DNA of 64,000 bases from Azospirillum brasilense (GTDB taxonomy: Bacteria > Pseudomonadota > Alphaproteobacteria > Azospirillales > Azospirillaceae): assembly GCF_003349955.1 (NCBI RefSeq), contig NZ_QLKQ01000004.1:87197-151196 (forward strand). The letters run 5' to 3'. Positions 52,089 through 60,600 of this stretch are shown here, piece after piece. The notes beneath the pieces were generated by a model, which saw only the letters and a program-made list of their open reading frames with translations, was not told the origin of the DNA and ran no database searches. Each line of letters begins with the position of its first letter. Positions within the stretch are counted from its first letter, which is position 1. The translations under genes and the position numbers were made by a program.

Positions 52089-53108
52089 TCACAGGGCGAC
52101 CTTCTGGTCGTCGGGGATGCTGGCGATGTCGACTTCGCGGTCGTAGCGGCGGATTTCTCCGGCCTCCATATCGACCAGGAATTTGTTCACCGGAACCCCG
52201 TGCAACGTGCCCCTCAGCTTGATCTTGACGTCGTAGATCGGGAAGGTTCGGATGACGTAGACCTCCCGGTCGTAATCCGGATTGCGCCACTGCTCCGCTG
52301 CGTGAAAGTTCTTGTTGTTGAAGAACAGGACACGGCCCGCCGATTCCTCGGTCGGCCGGAAGTCCTTGGCATAGCAGGACTTGGCGAGCCCGGTGAGGGA
52401 CTTGTAGGTGCTCATCAGCTCCTGGTACGGGCGGCTCTTGATGAAGGCGGCGAGGGCCTCGTCGCTGATCCTGTCCGGATCGACATAGCCGCGATCGTCC
52501 ACGCACGCCGGGATCCTGGAAAAGTGGTCGTACAGCGCCTTCAGCAGAATGCTTCCCGGCACCTTGAGCTTGTCCTCGGGAAGCACGGAAAGCCGCCCGC
52601 CGTTCGCCTCGTTGAGATCGACCAGGGGAATGTAGAAGCTGATGTCGTTCTCGGTCTCATAGAAATGATGGAAATTCGGCATGTCCGAATGGATGCCGGC
52701 GGGCGGTGCCTTGTGGGTATTGCGCAGATACATGTCGTAGCCAACAACGAGGTAGCGCGTCTTGAAGAGTTTGCGAATGCCGTTGGCGAGAAGGTGCTTC
52801 ATTATTTCTTCGATGAAGACCTGTTCGCTGTACACCGCCTTGGTGTAGGCCTTTCCATAGAAGTTCTTGACCATTTTCTTCGCGGTGCGCGGAAAAGCGG
52901 TCATGAAGGTGCCCAGCGCCCAGCTTTCCAAGTAGCTCTGGTGTTCGTTGTTGACGAAGAACTTCGGGAAATCATTGTGACCATGCGCCTTCTGGGCGTA
53001 GTGGTCCCGGATGCGGCCGACCAGTTCGCTCGGCAGCGCGATGCCCGTCTCCAGGAAGCCGCCGGAATATTGTTCGCCGAAGTAGCTGTCCTTGAGGATC
53101 TTGTGCAT
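52089..53108 (-). CDS. Fe(II)/2-oxoglutarate dioxygenase-like protein
   Basis: Protein of 339 residues with a double-stranded beta-helix type pattern. An H-x-D metal motif is visible in PAGIHSDMPNFHHF (about residue 140), a distal His in FFNNKNFHAAEQWRN (about 268) and an Arg soon after in VYVIRTFPIYDV that could bind 2-oxoglutarate. This spacing suits the phytanoyl-CoA hydroxylase-like group. It is first in a two-gene minus-strand unit with the SDR and divergent from the beta-branching cassette. Hydroxylation of the polyketide or its amino acid is likely; the family call is from motif spacing alone. Confidence 0.6.
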   Translation of the reverse strand: MHKILKDSYFGEQYSGGFLETGIALPSELVGRIRDHYAQKAHGHNDFPKFFVNNEHQSYLESWALGTFMTAFPRTAKKMVKNFYGKAYTKAVYSEQVFIEEIMKHLLANGIRKLFKTRYLVVGYDMYLRNTHKAPPAGIHSDMPNFHHFYETENDISFYIPLVDLNEANGGRLSVLPEDKLKVPGSILLKALYDHFSRIPACVDDRGYVDPDRISDEALAAFIKSRPYQELMSTYKSLTGLAKSCYAKDFRPTEESAGRVLFFNNKNFHAAEQWRNPDYDREVYVIRTFPIYDVKIKLRGTLHGVPVNKFLVDMEAGEIRRYDREVDIASIPDDQKVAL

Positions 53109-53504
53109 TGCCGAAGTCCCTTGCGAAGGGGTTGGATCCGAGCATCAGGAGAACGGCACAAGCCTCCCCGAATCCGACGCTCCCCGTGGGGAAGGCGGCC
53201 GGGCGTGTCGGTTCGTGCCATGATATTGATGAAAAAGTGTGTTTCCGCTCATTCTATGGATCATATCGGGTTTTCGGTCAATGAAAGCTTCTTTTCATAG
53301 AGAATCCTGATGGAAATGGTTTCCATTGAGTGCATAGCTGGCAAAAAATCGTTCATGAATTGCCGTGCGTCTGTCTTGTGGGTTGAAAAATAGCGGTTGT
53401 TTGGCGTCTGCTGCTTGATCGGTGCCAGAGGCAATGGCAGTCTGCCTCACGACGGTTGTGGTGGCGCGCAGCGCTTGCCTTGATCTTCTGTGATCCAGGA
53501 ACCG
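53109..53504. promoter_or_regulatory. divergent AT-rich promoter region of the polyketide cluster
   Basis: A 396-base gap between the dioxygenase gene (minus) and the ACP gene (plus), far richer in A and T than the genes (53220-53410). It contains a perfect palindrome ATGGAAA-TGG-TTTCCAT (53310-53326) and, just before, a looser pair ATGAAA/TTTCAT (53281-53298). It is the likely shared control region for both directions; no gene was found inside. Confidence 0.55.
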
Positions 53505-53765
53505 ATGGAAGCATGGGGGATGAGCGTGCCAAAGAATTCTGTCTTCACGGTGGTCAAGGGCAACATCGTCAAGGTTCTCGATCTGAACCCGGACCAGATT
53601 TCCATCGACAAGAGCCTGTCCGATCTGGGCGCCAATTCGGTCGATCGCATGGAGATCGTGACCTGCAGCATGGAAGACCTTGGGCTCGACATCCCGTTGA
53701 TGAGCTTCGCCAAGGTCAGCAACATTGAAGGTCTGGTGGAGGTCTTCGCCAGCCATCTTCGGTGA
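53505..53765 (+). CDS. acyl carrier protein of beta-branching (HMGS) cassette
   Basis: Carrier protein of 86 residues. The phosphopantetheine Ser is in LGANSVDRMEIV (about residue 45), and LGANSxDRxEI with the following IPLMSFAKVSNIEGLVEVF is the pattern of the stand-alone donor ACPs (PksE/AcpK/CurB type) that carry acetyl groups for polyketide beta-branching. The ATG at 53505 has AGGA upstream; ATG 53520 and GTG 53490 are alternatives. It overlaps the KS gene by four bases (GTGA). Confidence 0.88.
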   Translation: MEAWGMSVPKNSVFTVVKGNIVKVLDLNPDQISIDKSLSDLGANSVDRMEIVTCSMEDLGLDIPLMSFAKVSNIEGLVEVFASHLR

Positions 53766-55060
53766 CGGCGCAGCGTCCGCCCGTCCGCCCCGGCCCGCGC
53801 GTTCTGGTCACGGGCATGGGCATCGTGTCCGCGATCGGCCATACGGTCGACGCGTTCGCGGCGTCTCTGGAGGAAGGCCGTTCCGGCATCCGCCGGCTGG
53901 AGCCTGACCTGGGGGCGATGCCCGCCGCCGCAATCGGCGCTGCCATCGCCGGGTTCGATTTCGAAGGGCTGCTGGGCCGCCGCGCGGACACGCCGGAACC
54001 GCTGGTGAAGGCGGCGCAGCGCGTCGCCCGCCGTGCTCCTTTCACCATCCAGGCGTCGGTCATCGCCGCGATCGAGGCGTGGCATCAGGCCGGGCTTCAG
54101 CCGTCCGGCGTCGCGGGGGAGCGCATCGGCCTCGTCGTCGCCGGGCACAACACCACGCGCCGCTACCAGTATTCCCTGGGCCGCGATTTCGAACGGCAGC
54201 CGCAGTATCTCTCGCCCAAATACGCCCTGCACCACCTGGACAGCGATCAGATCGGCGTCCTGAGCCAGATCCTGGGCATCAAGGGCGAGGGCATGGTCGC
54301 CGGTGGCGCGTCGGCGTCGGGGAATGTCGGGCTCATCCAGGGGCTGCGGCTGGTCCGCCTGGGGCTGGTCGATGCGTGCCTCGTGGCCGGTGTCGTGGCC
54401 GACCTGTCGCCGATGGAATGGCAGGCGTTCCACGGCATCGGCGCGCTCGGCGGCAAGGCCTTTGCCGACCAGCCGGAACGCGCCTGCCGCCCCTTCGACC
54501 GCCGGCACGAGGGCTTCATCCCCGGCCAGGCGGCCGCCTGCCTGATCCTGGAGTCGGACGAAAGCGCCCGGCGGCGGGGAGCGGACGGGCTTGCGGAAAT
54601 CCTCGGCGGCGCGACCGCGCTGCACGCCACCGCCTTCACCGATCCGGACGTCGACGGCGAGGTGCGCGCCATGCGGGGCGCCTTGCGCGACGCCGGCCTC
54701 GATGCCGCCGCGATTGCCTATGTCAACACGCACGGCACATCGTCCCCCAAGGGCGATCAGGTGGAGATGGAGGCGTTGCGCGCCGTCCTCGGCCAACGCT
54801 TTCCGGAGGTGTGGGTGAACGCGACCAAGGGCCTGACGGGGCATTGCCTGTATTCGGCCGGCGTGGTCGAGGCCATCGCCACCATCGTGCAGTTCCGCCG
54901 GGGCTTCATCCATCCCAACCTCAACCTGGAAGACCCGATCGAACCGGCGGCGCGCTTCAGCGGGGCGGCCGCGATCCGCGCGCCCGTGCGCACGGCGCTC
55001 AGCAATTCCTTCGGGTTCGGCGGCATCAACACCAGCATCGTCCTGCGCGCGCTCGCGTGA
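53762..55060 (+). CDS. decarboxylating ketosynthase (Cys-to-Ser) of beta-branching cassette
   Basis: KS-fold protein of 432 residues. The active-site Cys is replaced by Ser in GGASASGNVG (about residue 184); the two His remain in VNTHGTSSPKGD and GLTGHCLYSAG. This is the pattern of the PksF/CurC-type enzymes that decarboxylate malonyl-ACP to acetyl-ACP rather than condense. Start GTG 53762 overlaps the ACP stop, so donor carrier and decarboxylase are coupled. The ECH1-like gene follows after 20 bases. Function follows from the family; the cluster lacks the HMG-synthase in this window. Confidence 0.88.
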   Translation: MTAQRPPVRPGPRVLVTGMGIVSAIGHTVDAFAASLEEGRSGIRRLEPDLGAMPAAAIGAAIAGFDFEGLLGRRADTPEPLVKAAQRVARRAPFTIQASVIAAIEAWHQAGLQPSGVAGERIGLVVAGHNTTRRYQYSLGRDFERQPQYLSPKYALHHLDSDQIGVLSQILGIKGEGMVAGGASASGNVGLIQGLRLVRLGLVDACLVAGVVADLSPMEWQAFHGIGALGGKAFADQPERACRPFDRRHEGFIPGQAAACLILESDESARRRGADGLAEILGGATALHATAFTDPDVDGEVRAMRGALRDAGLDAAAIAYVNTHGTSSPKGDQVEMEALRAVLGQRFPEVWVNATKGLTGHCLYSAGVVEAIATIVQFRRGFIHPNLNLEDPIEPAARFSGAAAIRAPVRTALSNSFGFGGINTSIVLRALA

Positions 55061-55080
55061 GGGCGGGGGAGTCCGACCGC

Positions 55081-55836
55081 ATGTCCCATCGCACCATCCG
55101 CGTTCGGCAGGAACCGCCGGTCTGCTTCCTGACGCTTGACCGCCCCGACGCCGGCAACGCCATCAACCGAACGATGGTGGAGGAATTGCGGGACGCGCTG
55201 CGCGGCCTCGATCGGTCGGTGCACGTCGTCGTTCTGGAAGGATCGGAGGCGGTCTTCTGCGTCGGCGCCGACTTCCGGGACTTTGCCGACGATGCCGCGC
55301 CGGCGGGCGTCGATCCCGGAGACCTCTACGACCTGTGGCTCGATCTGGCGACCGGGCCGTTCGTCAGCGTCGCCCACGTCCGTGGCAAGGTGAACGCGGG
55401 TGGAGTGGGCTTCGTCGCGGCCTGCGACATCGCCCTGGCCGACGCGTCCGCCGAGTTCAGCCTGTCGGAGCTGCTGTTCGGCCTGTTCCCGTCCTGCGTG
55501 CAGCCGTTCCTGGCCCGGCGCACCGGGTTCCAGCGCGCCCATTACCTGACCCTGACGACCCGGCCGGTGCCGGCGGCGCAGGCCCTCTCCTGGGGACTCG
55601 TGGACGCGGTGGAGGCGGACAGCGCCCTGCTGCTGCGCCGGCACCTGCAACGGCTGAGGCGCCTGTCCAAGGATGGCGTGCGCCGCTACAAGGACCATGT
55701 GGCCATGGTCAACCCGGCGCTGACGGACGCGCGCTCCGCCGCCGTGGCGGCGAACCGCGCCATGTTCTCCGACCCCGCGACGCGGGAGGGGCTGGCCCGC
55801 TACACCCGCACGGGCCTTTTTCCCTGGGAGGAGTGA
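55081..55836 (+). CDS. enoyl-CoA hydratase-like dehydratase (ECH1/PksH type)
   Basis: Crotonase-fold protein of 251 residues that would dehydrate the HMG-type intermediate bound to the polyketide ACP. Oxyanion-hole segments are AVFCVGADFRDF and VRGKVNAGGVGFVAACDIAL; ASAEFSLSELLFGLFPSCVQPFLARR and AHYLTLTTRPVPAAQALSWGLVD strongly resemble the ECH1 proteins (PksH, CurE, MupJ). Start ATG 55081; the long upstream frame is a shadow of the KS gene. It ends the plus-strand set; ECH2 (decarboxylase) is not in the window. Confidence 0.87.
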   Translation: MSHRTIRVRQEPPVCFLTLDRPDAGNAINRTMVEELRDALRGLDRSVHVVVLEGSEAVFCVGADFRDFADDAAPAGVDPGDLYDLWLDLATGPFVSVAHVRGKVNAGGVGFVAACDIALADASAEFSLSELLFGLFPSCVQPFLARRTGFQRAHYLTLTTRPVPAAQALSWGLVDAVEADSALLLRRHLQRLRRLSKDGVRRYKDHVAMVNPALTDARSAAVAANRAMFSDPATREGLARYTRTGLFPWEE

Positions 55837-55837
55837 T

Positions 55838-55876
55838 ACCGAAGGCGTTTGATGGCCTCCATCAAACGCCTTCGGT
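55838..55876. terminator. perfect 18-bp-arm hairpin after the ECH1 gene
   Basis: ACCGAAGGCGTTTGATGG (55838-55855), three bases (CCT), then its exact complement (55859-55876), two bases after the ECH1 stop. No T-run follows. It is the first of three consecutive hairpins between convergent genes. Confidence 0.75.
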
Positions 55877-55888
55877 TCAAACCCGACA

Positions 55889-55963
55889 GCACATGGCGCA
55901 GCCATGTGCGAAAGGGTCATACGGCCGGCCGATCATGGAGCTGTTCATGCGCCGGCCGTATGA
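55889..55963. terminator. two further hairpins in the convergent gap
   Basis: GCACATGGC-GCA-GCCATGTGC (55889-55909) and TCATACGGCCGGC (55917-55929) with GCCGGCCGTATGA (55951-55963). Together with the preceding hairpin they separate the plus-strand cassette from the minus-strand esterase, and probably block read-through in both directions. Confidence 0.65.
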
Positions 55964-56005
55964 CGGCGGGCACCGGTGCGGGGTGGCGCGGGGCGTCCCG
56001 TCCCG

Positions 56006-57688
56006 TCAAGGCCAGGGGTCGGTCAGGTCATAGCCGATGCCGTCCCAGAAGGGGCAGACGTCGCGATAGGGATCCGTCACGGCCACCGGTGTCGGAAGAA
56101 GGAGCGTGAGGAGTTCCCGGCCTTGCGCGGTGAAGGCCGGCCATTGCGGCTGGTCGCCGGCCTTGCCCGCTTCGCCGTTGGGGTTCAGGTGGGCGGCGAA
56201 GTTGGTCCAGTAGATCGTCATCTGGTCGGAAAGCCTGGCTTCCTCCGGCGTGAAGGTGGCGCCGAGTTGGTCCGCCGTGTGGAACACGAAGGGCAATTCG
56301 ACGCCGTGGCAGACCCGGTCGTCGATCTGGCACTGCGGCCCCGCCAGGGGGAACGACGGCTGGTGCGCGAACAGATAGACGTGGACGGGGGCATCCACAC
56401 GCGTCGCGGCGTAGAGCGTGCTGCAGGTGATGAACTGCTCGCCGTAGACGTTCGCCGTCAGCACCCAGTTGTCGGGCCCGTCCTTGGGCGGATACCGGTC
56501 CACGACCTTCTGGAACTGCCGGCCGAACAGGAAGGCGGTGGCCGCCGCGTACTCCATCGGCGTGGTCGGCTGGTTCTGGTAGAAGGGGATCATCTCGTTC
56601 TTGTTGAAGCCGATCATGAACGGCTTGCCGGGCGCCTGGGACTGCGCGGCCTGCATGGGCTGGCGCAGCAGGGTCGTGCCGTCGATGACCGGTGCGAAGG
56701 TCAGATAGTATTTCTCGCCGGTGAAGATGGTGTCGGCCTGCGGCGTGAACCGGCTCTGCGCGCCCAGCAGATCGTCGACGGACTGCGCGCGCATGCAGTC
56801 GGTGTCGCGGCAGTTCAGGCTTTGCTTGAACAGGTTGCCGACATCGACGGCGTTCTCCAAAGTCTGGTAGGGAAGGCCGAGGAAGTTGCTTTCCATGATG
56901 GCGGCCCGGAAGAAGGGCTGGCTGCCGGGTGCCGAGAACAGGTGCAGCCCGACCGACATGGCGCCGGCGCTTTCGCCGAACAGCGTCACCTTGCCGGGAT
57001 CGCCGCCGAAGGCGCGGATGTTCCGGTGGACCCAGGCCAGGGCCGCCTGCTGGTCCAGGAATCCGTAATTGCCGGTCAGCCCCTCGCCGGCGAGGAAGCC
57101 CAGCACGCCGAGACGGTAATTCAGGGTGACCAGGACGACGTTGCGGTTGGCGGCCAGATAGGCACCGTCGTACACCGGGCTGGCGCTGCCGTCCTGGGTG
57201 AAGCCGCCGCCGGGAATGTAGACCATCACCGGCAGCCCCGCGTCGGCCTTGGCCGTCTCGGGCATCCAGACATTGACCGACAGGCAATCCTCGCTTCCGG
57301 CGACCGTGATGGATAAGGCGGTCACCTTGGCTTTCGGATTGGGCATCGGCTGCGTCGGGACCACCTGCGGGCAGACCGCGCCGAACTGCGTCGCGGTGAA
57401 AGTGCCGGACCACGGCCGGCGGGGCACCGGCGCGGCCCAGCGGTTTCCGCCCGCCGTCGATTCGGCGAAGGGAATGCCGAGATAGGCGTTGGCCTTCTTG
57501 CCGGTGGAGGTGGCGCTGACCGTGCCGCAGACATCGCCGTCGGCGGTGCCGACCGTGCCCGTCGAACAGGCCGGGGGAGGCGTGGCGGTCTGGGCGGTCG
57601 CCGCGCCGGACAGGGGGGCCAGGAGCAGCGCGGCCGCCAGGGACCCGGCCAGGAATCCGCCGATCCCTCTAATGAGGATGGTCATCAA
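56006..57688 (-). CDS. exported type-B carboxylesterase
   Basis: Alpha/beta-hydrolase of 560 residues in the carboxylesterase/cholinesterase family. A signal peptide is present (GGFLAGSLAAALLLAPLSGA, cleavage near ATAQT). The nucleophile Ser is in TLFGESAGAMS (about residue 239), oxyanion glycines in VYIPGGGFTQDG, and the catalytic His probably in VCHGVELPFVF. The start (57688 or the next Met, 57685) overlaps the end of the synthase gene by up to 20 bases, so esterase and synthase are co-translated. A periplasmic esterase tied to a polyketide synthase could trim an acyl or ester group during maturation, or give self-protection; both are inference. Confidence 0.82.
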   Translation of the reverse strand: MMTILIRGIGGFLAGSLAAALLLAPLSGAATAQTATPPPACSTGTVGTADGDVCGTVSATSTGKKANAYLGIPFAESTAGGNRWAAPVPRRPWSGTFTATQFGAVCPQVVPTQPMPNPKAKVTALSITVAGSEDCLSVNVWMPETAKADAGLPVMVYIPGGGFTQDGSASPVYDGAYLAANRNVVLVTLNYRLGVLGFLAGEGLTGNYGFLDQQAALAWVHRNIRAFGGDPGKVTLFGESAGAMSVGLHLFSAPGSQPFFRAAIMESNFLGLPYQTLENAVDVGNLFKQSLNCRDTDCMRAQSVDDLLGAQSRFTPQADTIFTGEKYYLTFAPVIDGTTLLRQPMQAAQSQAPGKPFMIGFNKNEMIPFYQNQPTTPMEYAAATAFLFGRQFQKVVDRYPPKDGPDNWVLTANVYGEQFITCSTLYAATRVDAPVHVYLFAHQPSFPLAGPQCQIDDRVCHGVELPFVFHTADQLGATFTPEEARLSDQMTIYWTNFAAHLNPNGEAGKAGDQPQWPAFTAQGRELLTLLLPTPVAVTDPYRDVCPFWDGIGYDLTDPWP

Positions 57689-60600
57689 GGAAGTCCTTCA
57701 GCTTGTTCACCAGTGTTTGCACATCGGGCGGCCGGAGCAGGCTGTGGTGGGTTCCCGGAGCGGCGACGACGCGCAGCCCCTCGCCGATCAGCGTCGCCCA
57801 TTCGCCGTGCCGCCACGGGTCCACGATTCCGTCCACGCCCCCGGCCGCGCCGACGGCCTTGAACAGGGCGGCGCGGGGGAGGCGGAGAGGCTGCGGGACA
57901 TGGCGGTTCATCGCCTCGACATTCGCTTTGACGGCGCCGAACAGGCGGCGCATCTCCACCCGGTCGGGGCCGGTGTCGGTGTGGCCGTCCTCCCGCCGGC
58001 CGGCGGCGGCGGCACGGCCCAGCAGGCGCTCCAGGCGCGCCGGAAGGTCGCGCGGACCGGTCAGGACGGCGTCCGCGAGGTCGGCTTCGGCCAGCCCCAG
58101 CTCCCACCCGAAGGCCAGCAGCAGCGCCGCGTCGCCGTCGTCGTCGGGAATGTCCAGCCGGCGGCGCTCGGCGTCCTCGGCCGCCCGGGCGGCCGCTGGC
58201 GTGTAGCTGTCGACGAGGACGAGGCTGGCCGTCTCCTCGCCCGCCTCGGCAAGCTGCCGGGCCATCTCGAAGGCGATGACCCCGCCCAGCGACCAGCCGG
58301 CGAGGTGGTAGGGCCCTTGGCGCTGGACGCTGCGGATCGCGCGGATGTGACGGGCCGCCAACGCCGCGATATCCGTCGGTTGGTCATCAGGCGGTTGCGG
58401 CGCCTGGAGGCCGTAGATCGGACGCTCCCCGCCGAAGGTCCGCGCCAGATCGCGGTAGCACAGCGCCGTGCCCGACACCGGGTGCACCCAGAACCACGGC
58501 GCTTCGCCGCCGCCAGGCTGGAGGAGAACCAGCGCCGGGCCGTGCCCGTCCTGCTGCGGTCCGGCGTCGAGGAGGGCTGCCTGCCGCGCGATGTCCGGCG
58601 CCGCCAGCAGGGATGCCACTGGCAGGTCCCGCCCGAACTCCTTGCCGATGATCGCGGCCAGCCGGATGGCGAGCAGCGAATGGCCGCCGAGATCGAAGAA
58701 ATCGTCGTGGATCCCCACCCGCCCGACCTGAAGCACGCGTTTCCAGATGCCGGCCAGCCGGGCTTCGGTGGGTGTGCGGGGCTCCACGGCGGCGGCGCCC
58801 CGGTCGTCGTCCAGCGGACGAAGACGCAGGGCCGACCGGTCGGCCTTGCCGCCGGGCGTCAGCGGCATGTCGTCCAGCAGCACCGTCCGCGCCGGGATCA
58901 TGTGATCCGGCAGCATGGCCGACAGACGGTGCCGGACATCCGGCCGGGTGCCCGCCGGCACGCCGGTGACGAAGGCGACCAGCTGCTGCACGCCGTTCAC
59001 CGGCCGCGCCACCACGGCCGCCTGCCGCACGCCGGGCAGCCCGCGCAGGGCGGCCTCCACCTCGCCGCACTCGACCCGGAAGCCGCGTATTTTCACCTGA
59101 TCGTCCAGGCGACCGAGGAAGGCGACGGTGCCGTCGGACCGCCAGCGGGCCTGATCGCCCGTCCGGTACAGCCTTTCGCCGGGCTTGAAGGGGTGGTCGA
59201 TGAAGGCCCGCCGCATCAGCGCCGGCTGGTTCAGATAGCCCAGCGCCAGCCCGGCGCCGCCGATGTGCAGTTCGCCGGCGATGCCGACCGGGACCGGGTC
59301 GCCGTGCCGGTCGAGGATGCAGACGCTCTCCCCCGGCAGCGGGCGGCCGATTGGAACGTCGGTCGCGACCGCGTCGTCCGGCGTCGCCCCGGTGATCTCG
59401 AACAGCAGGCTGTCGACGGTCGTCTCGGTGGGGCCGTAGGCGTTGAACAGGCTGGCGCCGCGCAGCGGGCTCGCGCGCCACAGCCGCACGGTGTCCGCCG
59501 TCAGCGTCTCGCCGCCGCACACGGCCATCCGCAGGCTGCGCAGGCTGTCCCAGTCGGCGTCCTGAGCGGTGTCCGTCAGCAGCTCGTGCAGGTAGGACGG
59601 AGGGATGTCGATGGCCGTCAGGCCCAAATCCGCGATGTGGCGGCGGAAGGCGCGCGGCGACCACAGCTCGTCGGGCCGGACGACCACCGTAGCCCCGCTC
59701 AGCAGGCCCGGCAGAAGCTGGTCCAGCGCCGCGTCGAAGCCCATCGACGCGAACAGCAGAACCTTGTCCGAGGCGGTCAGCCGGTACAGGCGGCGCTTGA
59801 CCTGGGCGTGGACGGCGATGGAGCGGTGGGCGACGACCACCCCCTTGGGCTGGCCGGTGGAGCCCGACGTGTAGATGACGTAGCAGGGCCGGTCGGGTGC
59901 GAAGGGCATCACCGGCTCACTGGCCGGCTTCCCATCGGCGTCCGGGCCGTCCAGCGGCAGCTCGTCGAGCGCCACCCAGTCCGGCAGGACGCGCCCGCGT
60001 GTTTCGATGTCGGTCAGGACCAGGGCGATCCCGGCGTCGCCCAGCATGAACCGCAGGCGCGGCCCTGGGTGTTCCGGGGCCAGCGGGACATGCACCGCGC
60101 CGGCCTTCAGCACCGCGAGGAAGGCGACGACCATGCCGAAGCCGCGCCCCATGCAGACGCCCACCCGATCGCCCTCGCCCACGCCGCGGTCGCGCAGGAT
60201 GGCCGTCAGCCGGTCGCTCCGCCGGTCCAGGCCGGCGTAGTCGAGGACATCCTCCCCATAACGCAGGGCGATGTTCGCCGGGGTGGCGCGCGCCTGGAGT
60301 CGGAACAGCTCGACGATGCCAAGGCCGGAGTCGACCGACGGGTCCGGCGCGGTTCCCTGCCGGACCATCGCCAGCCGGTCGGCCGCCGGCATCAGGCGAT
60401 GGCGCGGCAGGTCCGCCTGCGGCTGAAGCGTCAGAGAGTCCAGCAGGTGGACCAGATGGCCCGCCGCCCGCCGGACGGTCCCGGCGTCGAACAGGTCGGT
60501 GTCGTAGCCGATGTTCAGCCGGAAGCCGCCGGCTTCCTCGTAAACCTCCAGCGCCAGATCATGGGTGCCGTCCTGGGCGATGTCGGGGATCATCCGGAAC

